This document shows positions 17,018-24,832 of a stretch of DNA of 64,000 bases, one piece after another (positions within the stretch are counted from its first letter, which is position 1; the number at the start of each line of letters is the position of its first letter). Below the pieces are notes generated by a model. That model did not search any database, was not told where the DNA came from, and worked only from the letters and a program-made list of their open reading frames with translations. This DNA is from UBA5239 sp040394635 (GTDB lineage: Bacteria > Verrucomicrobiota > Lentisphaeria > Victivallales > Victivallaceae), in the NCBI GenBank assembly GCA_040394635.1, contig JBEBRW010000001.1, positions 248,001-312,000 on the forward strand, given 5' to 3'. Position numbers and translations under genes: made by a program.

Positions 17018-17599
17018 ATGAAAATGATGGCATTGTCGATGGCGGCAGCATTGCTGGCAGGGATCGGCTGCTCGGCCGAAGAAGAGAAAACATCGCGAAG
17101 TACGGAATCAAAGAAAATTCTTGTCGTTTATTTCTCGCGCTCCAACAACACCAGAACCATCGCCGAGTACATTCAGAAAAACGCCGGCGGTGAAATATTC
17201 GAAATCGTCCCGGTCAAACCCTACCCGAAGGATTATTACGAAACCACCGAACAGGCAAAAAAAGAGATCAACGAGGGCTTCAGGCCGGAATTGAAAACCA
17301 AAGTCAAAGATATCACCAAATACGATACGATTTTCGTCGGCTCCCCTAACTGGTGGTCGACGGTTGCGCCGCCGGTTTCGACCTTCCTGGGCAGTTACGA
17401 TCTCTCCGGAAAAACCCTTGTTCCATTCATGACCCACGAGGGCTCCGGCCTGGGTATCGGCGTAGAGGAAATCAAAAAACTGGCGCCGAAGTCGACCGTA
17501 CTGGACGGACTGGCCATTCGCGGCTCGCGGGCCAAACGCTCCGAGCAGGACGTCATCCAGTGGCTCGAAAAAATGAACCTGAAAAAGAAAGATAAGTGA
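17018..17599 (+). CDS. Exported flavodoxin-like protein
   Basis: 193 residues. The N-terminal MKMMALSMAAALLAGIGCSAEE is a signal sequence that may be lipoprotein-type (Cys, though the -3 residue is not ideal). After it comes a flavodoxin domain: KILVVYFSRSNNTRTIAEYI binds the FMN phosphate, PNWWSTVAPPVSTFL and THEGSGLG form the flavin-ring loops. Such periplasmic flavodoxins are electron carriers or quinone/nitroaromatic reductase partners. ATG 17018 is chosen for its spacing from AAGGAGG; a GTG three bases upstream is too close. It is under the divergent MerR regulator. Downstream genes that usually accompany it (cupin, carboxymuconolactone decarboxylase) survive only as fragments. Confidence 0.9.
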   Translation: MKMMALSMAAALLAGIGCSAEEEKTSRSTESKKILVVYFSRSNNTRTIAEYIQKNAGGEIFEIVPVKPYPKDYYETTEQAKKEINEGFRPELKTKVKDITKYDTIFVGSPNWWSTVAPPVSTFLGSYDLSGKTLVPFMTHEGSGLGIGVEEIKKLAPKSTVLDGLAIRGSRAKRSEQDVIQWLEKMNLKKKDK

Positions 17600-17606
17600 G
17601 GCGAAA

Positions 17607-17815
17607 ATGACGTTCCATAATATCTTCCCCCGCGGCAAAGAACTCAATAAACGTGTCTGGGTCGAGCGGCTCTCCGAAAGGGACGAAGTATTCAACTGTC
17701 CCATTGCCAACGTTACCTTCGAGCCGGGCTGGCGGTCCAGAAGTCAATCTTCGGCTATCCACGCGCCTTGAACGCAATCGCCTGTCTGAACGAAGTGATT
17801 CCGGAACCGAAATAA
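17607..17815 (+). pseudogene. Fused remnants of cupin and carboxymuconolactone-decarboxylase-like genes
   Basis: ATG 17607 opens a reading frame NIFPRGKELNKRVWVERL, then FNCPIANVTFEPGWRS. This is the start of the cupin protein commonly found beside MerR/flavodoxin genes, where W..HxHPGG metal ligands should follow. They do not: homology stops at about 17733 and the frame ends at TGA 17769-17771. In another frame, IFGYPRALNAIACLNEV (to TAA 17813-17815) looks like the C-terminal helix of a carboxymuconolactone decarboxylase-like protein. The simplest reading is one internal deletion joining the head of the first gene to the tail of the second. Confidence 0.7.
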
Positions 17816-17829
17816 AAACAGCACATCCC

Positions 17830-18228
17830 ATGACCGAACTTTTGAAAGAATATCTGCGGCAGAAGTCCGCCGCCGGGATCGTCCTGGCGTTTTCCGGCGG
17901 GGCTGGCAGTTTACTGCTGCTCGCCCTGCTGGAAATGATTTATCTGGAGGCCCCCTTTCCGGTGGCAGCGGTTTCCATACAGTCCATCTTCTGCTGCAAA
18001 GAAGAACTGGACCACCTCCGGGTCTCATTCGCCCGGTCGGAAATTCCGTTGAAACTATTCTATTACGACCCGCTCTCGGTTTCTGGAAATCTCAAGCAAT
18101 GCATCTTCGCCGAAATCTCAAGTTACGCCGCCGCCCATAACCTGCAAACGGTAATCAGCGGAAGCACCACCAACCACAATTCCCCCATCTCCACTCCCCT
18201 CGCCGAATTGAAAATATCCCCAAAATAA
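17830..18228 (+). pseudogene. Truncated LarE/ExsB-like ATP-pyrophosphatase remnant
   Basis: 132 residues from ATG 17830. VLAFSGGAGSLLLLALLE resembles the PP-loop SGGVDS but has lost the Asp. ALLEMIYLEAPFPVAAVSIQS, then FAEISSYAAAHNLQTVISGSTTNHN match the second strand and the GTN-type motif of LarE/NAD-synthase-like ATP pyrophosphatases (sulfur-transfer enzymes). The protein then stops after ~130 residues, where the family runs to ~270. Loss of the PP-loop Asp and truncation indicate decay, although a short expressed protein cannot be excluded. It lies just after the cupin remnant in an eroded tract. Confidence 0.6.
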
Positions 18229-18323
18229 ATCACGTCATTTTTCTGCCCAAAACACAGATGTGTGGTTAAAAATCCCCCCTTCCCTCCGATCCTGATTTTT
18301 TCATCTTTTTTCGTATTCGCCTC

Positions 18324-18351
18324 TTGACAAAAAAGGGAACTGCATTATAAT
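18324..18351 (+). promoter_or_regulatory. Consensus promoter of the second regulator-prepilin-secreted protein module
   Basis: TTGACA (18324-18329), a 16-bp spacer and TATAAT (18346-18351), ahead of ATG 18396. Both hexamers are perfect. No convincing palindrome was found nearby; TTG-N5-CAA at about 18354-18364 is a weak candidate operator. Confidence 0.8.
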
Positions 18352-18395
18352 AATTGTATCGCAACAGTGGTTCATTAATTGACGGAATATTTCAA

Positions 18396-19529
18396 ATGGC
18401 ACCGTTAAAGTATTGGAAAATCAAAGAATACCTGGAAGAAGTGGCGGTCCGTCCCGAATCGGCGACCCGTATGCCGACGGTGCGCGAGCTGATGGCGCGC
18501 TTCAATGTTTCGCTGTCCACCGTGAACCGCGCGCTGTCGGAACTGGAAAACGACGGGATCATCACCCGGCGGCAGGGTTCCGGCATTGTGTCCGCCGGCC
18601 AAAGCCGCGAAGTGAAGCGGCTCGACCCGCAAAATGATGAATATGGCAAAACCCTCGTTTTCGCCTGCAATGATTATCCGGACGAAAGCACCTGGCGCAT
18701 GAGCCACACCGTCATCCAGCACGCCCGCTTCCGCAAGTGCAACATCCTCGACTTCAAGATCTATCAGGATACGCCGACCGAAGCGATCATCGAACAGGTC
18801 CGCACCGTGCCGGATTGTGCCGGACTGATCCTGCTGGTCGGCAGTGACCGCATGGACCAGGAGCGGCTGGATGCGCTCGGCAAGCTGCCGATGAAAGTGG
18901 TGATTGTCGACAGTCTCTATTTTTACCGCAATCTGCCGTCCAATATTTATACGATTTCGCCAAACCCGGCTTCCTGCGCCACGCTGACCATCGAAACCCT
19001 GGCGCGCTTCGGCCACCGCGAGATCGGCTATATCCGCAACGAGCCAAACAGCGAATACATGGATGCTTTCCGCAAAACGCTGCTGGCCAAGGCCAAAGAG
19101 CACGGCCTGAACCTGACGCCCGACCGCATCTTCGGCGCCACGATCCGTTCGTGGGAGAGTTCGCTCGATTCCGCCGTGCAGCTGACCCGGGCGAACCTGG
19201 ACGCGATCCGCCGCGAAAAATTGACCGCGCTCATCTATAAATCGAGCAGCGGCGCGCTGGTTTCCCAGAAGGTCCTGCAGGAAAACGGCTTCCGGATTCC
19301 CGAAAACCTCAGTCTGATCAGCGAGGGCGAGCGCAGTTTGTATCAATACCTCCATCCCGCGCTCACCGTGGTGACGCCAGATTACCATGACATGGGCTGC
19401 TCCGCCGTCGACCTCGTCCTCGGGCTCAGGAAACCGGAATCGCACAACCTGCTTTTTCCCCATACATTAATTGAACGCGACAGTGTTAAAGATAGAAACA
19501 AAATAAATGAAAACGGAGAGAAGTCATGA
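18396..19529 (+). CDS. GntR-type HTH regulator with LacI-like sugar-binding domain
   Basis: 377 residues. The N-terminal winged helix of GntR type (MPTVRELMARFNVSLSTVNRALSEL, then DDGIITRRQGSGIV-like segment) is joined to a periplasmic-binding-protein-like sensor of the LacI/GalR kind (LILLVGSDRMDQERLDAL, FGHREIGYIRNE, and a late LTVVTPDYHDMG). This AraR-like architecture binds sugars. ATG 18396 is preferred because the in-frame ATG upstream falls at the promoter (18354). The stop overlaps the prepilin start by 4 bp, so the two are coupled. It probably represses its own operon until substrate appears. Confidence 0.9.
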   Translation: MAPLKYWKIKEYLEEVAVRPESATRMPTVRELMARFNVSLSTVNRALSELENDGIITRRQGSGIVSAGQSREVKRLDPQNDEYGKTLVFACNDYPDESTWRMSHTVIQHARFRKCNILDFKIYQDTPTEAIIEQVRTVPDCAGLILLVGSDRMDQERLDALGKLPMKVVIVDSLYFYRNLPSNIYTISPNPASCATLTIETLARFGHREIGYIRNEPNSEYMDAFRKTLLAKAKEHGLNLTPDRIFGATIRSWESSLDSAVQLTRANLDAIRREKLTALIYKSSSGALVSQKVLQENGFRIPENLSLISEGERSLYQYLHPALTVVTPDYHDMGCSAVDLVLGLRKPESHNLLFPHTLIERDSVKDRNKINENGEKS

Positions 19530-20179
19530 AAAAAACAGTACCTCATTTCACGCTGATAGAGCTGCTGGTTGTGATCGCCATCATCGCGATACTGGCGGCG
19601 ATGCTGCTTCCGGCGTTGAACAGGGCCCGCGAACAGGCCAAGACCAGTAAATGCCTGGGGAACAACAAGCAGATCATGTCAGCCATTTTGATGTATGCGC
19701 ACGATTTTGATGACCATACTCCGCCGGTAAATCTGGCGACCAGTTTCTCCGATCCGTTACGTTTAAAAAACTGGTGGACAAATATTCTGGTTCGGGGAAA
19801 CTATCTGCCGACACCTCAGAAATGGCAGAGTGAAAATGAAGGAAAAAGTGCCGACGGCGTTTTGGTCTGTCCGTCGCGGCAGCCGGATACAAGCGGAGTG
19901 ATCGGAATTTATGCGAGCGTCACCTATTCCGTCAGCTATAATCTTTCCCTGAAACTGGGGTTGCTGAAAAACGTTTCGACAAAGGTCCTGGTGGCCGATG
20001 CTCATAACAGCATAACTGTTTCATGGAACAAGACTACGCCCTGGACCTATGCGACCGACCAGCGTGTTTCGGAGCGCCATAACGGCGGTGGCAACGGAGG
20101 CTTTCTCGACGGTCATGTCGAGTACCGTAAATACCATGACTGGCTGAACAATGTCGGCGGATGTTTTCAACCGAATTGA
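19526..20179 (+). CDS. Prepilin-type N-terminal methylation protein (pseudopilin-like)
   Basis: 217 residues. The N-terminus MKKTVPH is followed by FTLIELLVVIAIIAIL, with Glu at mature position 5 and a hydrophobic helix. The C-terminal GGFLDGHVEYRKY is the DGH motif of the H-X9-DG family. It overlaps the regulator (ATGA) and lies 14 bp before a secreted protein. The signature is identical over about 24 residues to those in the modules at 6607 and 32986, while the rest of the protein differs, as expected if the body is specialised for a partner. Confidence 0.92.
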   Translation: MKKTVPHFTLIELLVVIAIIAILAAMLLPALNRAREQAKTSKCLGNNKQIMSAILMYAHDFDDHTPPVNLATSFSDPLRLKNWWTNILVRGNYLPTPQKWQSENEGKSADGVLVCPSRQPDTSGVIGIYASVTYSVSYNLSLKLGLLKNVSTKVLVADAHNSITVSWNKTTPWTYATDQRVSERHNGGGNGGFLDGHVEYRKYHDWLNNVGGCFQPN

Positions 20180-20193
20180 GGAGTTTTTGAAGC

Positions 20194-22935
20194 ATGTTGA
20201 GATCAATATTCATAATAATCAGTCTGTTTCTCGGTGTAGCTGCAACTCAAGCTCAAGTTCCCGCCCACTACGAAGGGAAAAATTATATACTGGATTACAG
20301 CAAAAGCATTGCGGTTGACCTGAAAAAAACGGATGGATCGTTACAACCATTTCTGGCTGGAATCGATATCGAATGCGCCACGATGAAATGGGAGTATTTC
20401 TTTCGTTCGTCCGGTTTCCGGGCCGTTCTGAAAGAACAGACGGAGTCCATGACATCGATCGAATTTCAGTATGAATTTACCGGCCGGGACGCGGACCGGG
20501 TAACCATGACGGGAACCATTGAAGCACACCCGGAATGGTTGAAAATAAACCTTGACGGCGTTTGCAAAAGCGATATCGGCAAAGCGTTTTTCCGGCGGGC
20601 CAATATCAGATATGCTTCTCCGGACGTGTCGCTCCATGTGCCGTTTGCGGAAACCGGAATTGAAGATCAACCCTACGGTATCAAAGCGGAAATGCAGCCG
20701 GAATTGATATTGACTCACAATGCCGCCAGGAAGCTTGGCAGCGTGAACCTGATCTGGGAAAAAAATGATGACGGGTCGTATCGTACGTCGCAGGAAATCG
20801 TGCTGGTGCCGTACCGGGACCAGCCGCCACTATTCAACCGTATCTCCGGGCGCGATTATGAAGCTTGTTTTGAATTTGCCAGGCCATGCAGTGTCTTGCT
20901 CGAAGGAGACCGCCCCGAATCCGTTCTGCATTTTTATAACCGGACGAAACGCAAATTCGATGGCCGCGCCGTTCTGAAGATTCAGGATTACCGGCAAAAC
21001 AATGTTTCCTCGCAGATTCTGGAATTGACCGCCGCCCCGGGGGAAATCATCCGCCGGAAAATTGAGGTTCCGGCCACGCAATACGGATATTTCGCCATGA
21101 CGCTGGAAGTGGACGGCACCTCCGTTTCGACCCACAGTTATTGTGTCCTGCCGCCTGTTGCCCGCCCGTACAAATCCGACTCCATCTTCGGAGGTATCAT
21201 CTATCCCTGGAATCGCAAGACCGTGGAGAAACTGGACTTGATGAACTGGATCGGCATGAGCACGATCCGCCGGGCTTATCCGATTGCCGCCAAAGGGGTG
21301 GTGCTGCCCTCCCGGCCCAAATCCGGTGTTTATAGCAAAGAAGATGCCGCACGAATATTCCACGAACAGGAGGCGCGCGGCATTGAACCCATTGCCCTGA
21401 CCACTTCCATCCTTGAAATGCCCGCCGGTACATTTCGCCTCACCGAGGGAACCAACGAAGAAAATATCCGCCGCCTTCCGGCCGATTTTGCTGAACAGAT
21501 GAAAATCGAATATATCAAGGCGAAGCTGCATGATCCTGCCGTCATGGTCGGCTCCACGGGCACCGCAGGGGTCGATATCCACTGGTTTGAGGAAATGCAG
21601 GATAGCGGCGTATGGGACTATATGGACGCTATTTTCGTCCACCTTCATTGTTTTCCGCGCGCTCCGGAAGTGAATAACATCATGACCCGTGAATTCTGGC
21701 TGCATGACCGGGTGACGCTGCTGCGCGAGTTGATGGACAAATACGGCGAAAAAGCGGTCTATGACAGTGAAAACGGCTATTTGACGCTGGACCCGAACCG
21801 GCGTGTGGAGAATTATCCGTTGCGCTCGATTTCCGAGCAGAACATCGCCGCGGCTTTTATGGTCCGCAGTTACCTGCAGAGCCTTGCCTATGGATTGAAG
21901 AATAAAATGTGGTTCACCATTGACAGTTACGGCGGCTTCGGCATAACGGAGCGCAACCAGCCCCTGCCGGCGTATCCGGCCTATGGCGCGATGACCCTGC
22001 TGCTGGACGGCGCGAAGTATGCCGGGGAATTACTGTCGCCCGGGCGCGTCTCGAGCGCCATGGACCGCAATGAGGAGTTCAGCCGCTCCTGGTTCGGGCA
22101 AGCCACCCCCGGACTGGAAAAGGAACTCCTGGCCGCCGACCGGGAAACAGTGAAAACAAACCGCGATCCGGACTTGAAGCCTTATCTCTATATACGGGCG
22201 TTCCGGACGCGGGACGGCAAGCCGGTTCTGGCCGCGTGGGCCACCTTGAAGCGGCAGGATGTCGTCAAGCATACGGTACCGACTCCGGCGTGGATGGATC
22301 AAAAACCGGGGACACCGCTGCTTTGGAACGGCTTTCCTGTAAAAGAAGAACCGCAGCCGATACCGGTGCGTTTCAACACCGGCTCCAAAGAAATTGAAGT
22401 TGCCGACATGATGGGGAACCGTCGCCGGATAAAGACCGAAAATGGCTTCATTACCCTGTCATTGGATGATTATCCGCAGTTCATTCTCGGAGCGGATGCC
22501 GGACTGCTGGCGGAAGCCGGGAAATTCAATTTGAGGTTATTCCCCTCCGAACTGAAATCGAATAACAACTGGAAGCCCCTGGTTCAATTGGTACTGCCGA
22601 AAGAGCAAACGCATCCCCCCCGTAAAGCGGTTTTTGACAAGCCGAACCTTTCGGCTGTTCTGGAAGCGGGAAAACCGTATCCGGTCTATGTCCGCCTGAG
22701 CAACCTGTCCGGCAAAACGGAAAACGGCAACATAACTCTGAAGCTGCCGGATGGCTGGAAATGTACGCCGGCAAAGGTAAGCTTCACCATTATGCCGAAC
22801 ACTGAAAAACATATTGCCGCGGAGTTTACCGTCATACCGGACAATACTGCGGATAAGGTGAAGATCCGCAGCATCGTCCATTCGGATCGATCGGGAAAAA
22901 TTGCCGATTCGACTATGAATGTCGGCGTCGAATAA
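20194..22935 (+). CDS. Secreted TIM-barrel glycosidase-like protein with beta-sandwich domains
   Basis: 913 residues with signal peptide MLRSIFIIISLFLGVAATQA. Residues ~20-330 are beta-rich. From ~340 to 620 a TIM-barrel of GH-A type is suggested: LDLMNWIGMSTIRRAYP, ARGIEPIALTTS, MVGSTGTAGVDIHWFEEM, MDAIFVHLHCFP and VYDSENGYLT, where E in SENG could be a catalytic acid. The C-terminal ~100 residues (NITLKLPDGWKCTP) resemble the NPCBM-associated NEW3 sandwich found in alpha-galactosidases. The exact family and substrate are not recognised. It is the third gene of the regulator-prepilin module. No terminator is evident before the convergent pyrophosphatase gene. Confidence 0.75.
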   Translation: MLRSIFIIISLFLGVAATQAQVPAHYEGKNYILDYSKSIAVDLKKTDGSLQPFLAGIDIECATMKWEYFFRSSGFRAVLKEQTESMTSIEFQYEFTGRDADRVTMTGTIEAHPEWLKINLDGVCKSDIGKAFFRRANIRYASPDVSLHVPFAETGIEDQPYGIKAEMQPELILTHNAARKLGSVNLIWEKNDDGSYRTSQEIVLVPYRDQPPLFNRISGRDYEACFEFARPCSVLLEGDRPESVLHFYNRTKRKFDGRAVLKIQDYRQNNVSSQILELTAAPGEIIRRKIEVPATQYGYFAMTLEVDGTSVSTHSYCVLPPVARPYKSDSIFGGIIYPWNRKTVEKLDLMNWIGMSTIRRAYPIAAKGVVLPSRPKSGVYSKEDAARIFHEQEARGIEPIALTTSILEMPAGTFRLTEGTNEENIRRLPADFAEQMKIEYIKAKLHDPAVMVGSTGTAGVDIHWFEEMQDSGVWDYMDAIFVHLHCFPRAPEVNNIMTREFWLHDRVTLLRELMDKYGEKAVYDSENGYLTLDPNRRVENYPLRSISEQNIAAAFMVRSYLQSLAYGLKNKMWFTIDSYGGFGITERNQPLPAYPAYGAMTLLLDGAKYAGELLSPGRVSSAMDRNEEFSRSWFGQATPGLEKELLAADRETVKTNRDPDLKPYLYIRAFRTRDGKPVLAAWATLKRQDVVKHTVPTPAWMDQKPGTPLLWNGFPVKEEPQPIPVRFNTGSKEIEVADMMGNRRRIKTENGFITLSLDDYPQFILGADAGLLAEAGKFNLRLFPSELKSNNNWKPLVQLVLPKEQTHPPRKAVFDKPNLSAVLEAGKPYPVYVRLSNLSGKTENGNITLKLPDGWKCTPAKVSFTIMPNTEKHIAAEFTVIPDNTADKVKIRSIVHSDRSGKIADSTMNVGVE

Positions 22936-22991
22936 TACCCTGTCAAGCGCCCCGGATATTTACCGGAAAATGCAGCATGGATTGATACTGC

Positions 22992-24653
22992 TTATAATCC
23001 GGAGATGATTTTCAGCAACTGCGGCAGGAGCTGTTTCTTCCTGCTCAGGATGCCGGGCAGATCATAAAGATTGTCGTGGATTTTGCGGTACGGCAGGCTG
23101 CTCAGGATATCCCGGTGGCCCACCGCCAGTAGCAGCGAATCCTCGCGCACGACGTTGGTCACCAGGAGTCCGAAGAAATCCAGTTTGTCGGCCTCGGCCG
23201 CCTCGCGCATCGCCTGCAGAATATCTTTTTCGCGGCTGTAAAATTGCTCAAAAGCCACTTCTTCAACCTGCGAGATGGCAAACGTGTAATTGCCCTCAGT
23301 GAAGGACTTGCGGTCGGCATCGATGATCTCGGCGGCGGTATTGCTCCGGGCAATCAGCGAACCGACCCGGAAAATCTCCGCCATCAACGTTTCGGCCTCG
23401 ACTCCGGCGATCCCCTGCAGATACTCCACGGCCATCCGGTCCCGCGCGGTACTGGTGGGCGAACGCAGCAGCAGCGTATCGGTGATGATGCCGCCAAGCA
23501 GGATTCCGGCGGTCTGCGGCGGAATCGCCACTTTGTCGTTCAAATAACGCTCGGTGACAAGCGTGCAGGTACTGCCGACAATGTCGCAGGTGATCCGCAC
23601 CGGGTTATGCGTGGGCGGCATACTCAGCCGGTGATGGTCGATCACTTCGATGACCGGAACCTCCTCGACGCCGCCGATGCTCTGGTCAAACTCGTTATGA
23701 TCGACCAGAATCAAATGGCACGACTCATCGTTGTCCATATTCAGTTTGCTGAAGCTGCCGACCAGCCGTCCATCCGCATTCAGCACCGGGAAAATATCTT
23801 CGTGCCGCGCCATGACCTGCCGCTTGATATCGCACAGCCGGTCGTCGGGCAGAAATGTTTCGGACTCTTCCTGCATCATCAACTCCACCGGACAGCACAG
23901 CTTCAGCCGCCGGACCACGGTGGCGGAGTCAAACGGCGTTTTGAGGATCGACAAGCCGCGCTCACGGGCGGCGGAGAGCACCACGGTATCGACCTCGCGC
24001 GAACCGGTGATAATCATCAGCCGGGCATTCATATTAATCGACATCAGGTGGATATCGGTGCGGTCGCCCACCACGATCGCCAGTGCCTGCGAGTTCTCGC
24101 GGGGGATGTGTTCCTTGAAGCTCTCCACATTCATCGCCGCCACGTAAACCTCGAAAATCTGTTCCTCGTCCTCGCGGAAGAAACTCAGCGGTTCGCCCTG
24201 CAGCACTTCTTTGATCAGCCGCAGCGAAGAGCGGACCTTGCGGCCGGTCAGCCCCGCGTCCGCCGTCTGCAGCAGACTGCCGAGCAGCGAAAAGAGGCTC
24301 AACATGCCGCTGAAGCGGTGCTGGTCGTCGACCACCGGCAGCCGCGAAATATGTTTCCGTTCCAGAATGCCGATGGCGTCGAGCAGCGAATTACCCTGGC
24401 GGACAAATGGCGGGTCGGGGTTCATGATATTGCGGACGCGCGGATATACGTCGTTGCGGGTCGAGGGCAGCGGTACGGCGAAGCGCTTGAAGAGATACTC
24501 GGTCCGTTCGCCGGGCAGCCCGATGCAGACCGGGCGGACATTGGGGACTTGCTGGGCTTTTTTCAGTTCGGCCAGCGCATAGGCGGCCGCGATGCTGTCG
24601 GTGTCGGGGTTACGATGCCCCACGACAATGGTTTCGGTTGTAATATTCGTCAT
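22992..24653 (-). CDS. ppaC: Manganese-dependent (family II) inorganic pyrophosphatase with CBS and DRTGG domains
   Basis: 553 residues. The DHH domain begins with VVGHRNPDTDSIAAAYALAEL (metal ligands H, D, D) and continues after an insert with VDHNEFDQS and VIDHHRLSM. The insert holds two CBS motifs, the first before and the second after a DRTGG-type domain (AIVVGDRTDIHLMSINMNARLMII). The DHHA2 substrate domain ends with LSRKKQLLPQL, containing the SRKKQ motif. The enzyme hydrolyses pyrophosphate in the cytoplasm. Insert-bearing versions are regulated by adenine nucleotides, which would link biosynthesis to energy state. Single-gene unit with its own promoter. Confidence 0.95.
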   Translation of the reverse strand: MTNITTETIVVGHRNPDTDSIAAAYALAELKKAQQVPNVRPVCIGLPGERTEYLFKRFAVPLPSTRNDVYPRVRNIMNPDPPFVRQGNSLLDAIGILERKHISRLPVVDDQHRFSGMLSLFSLLGSLLQTADAGLTGRKVRSSLRLIKEVLQGEPLSFFREDEEQIFEVYVAAMNVESFKEHIPRENSQALAIVVGDRTDIHLMSINMNARLMIITGSREVDTVVLSAARERGLSILKTPFDSATVVRRLKLCCPVELMMQEESETFLPDDRLCDIKRQVMARHEDIFPVLNADGRLVGSFSKLNMDNDESCHLILVDHNEFDQSIGGVEEVPVIEVIDHHRLSMPPTHNPVRITCDIVGSTCTLVTERYLNDKVAIPPQTAGILLGGIITDTLLLRSPTSTARDRMAVEYLQGIAGVEAETLMAEIFRVGSLIARSNTAAEIIDADRKSFTEGNYTFAISQVEEVAFEQFYSREKDILQAMREAAEADKLDFFGLLVTNVVREDSLLLAVGHRDILSSLPYRKIHDNLYDLPGILSRKKQLLPQLLKIISGL

Positions 24654-24676
24654 TCATTCCTCATCTTAGATGCTAT

Positions 24677-24705
24677 AATATAGCTTGAATGCTAAATATT
24701 TGCAA
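24677..24705 (-). promoter_or_regulatory. Promoter of the pyrophosphatase gene
   Basis: On the minus strand TTGCAA (24700-24705), a 17-bp spacer and TATATT (24677-24682), about 24 bases before ATG 24653, with GAGGA as ribosome binding site. Confidence 0.6.
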
Positions 24706-24832
24706 TCATCCGCGCCCCGGAAATCGTTAGTATTTGGTTAAGAATAAAAATAGATGGAAATTAATTTTTTCCGCCATTGTATTTCCGGCAAACCGGATAT
24801 AATTTCCACTCCCCCCAAAAAAGGAGACAACT

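Noticed and set aside
17653..17830. Upstream extension of the LarE-like gene to position 17653
   Set aside because: The added residues are out-of-frame readings of the cupin/decarboxylase remnants; homology starts at ATG 17830.
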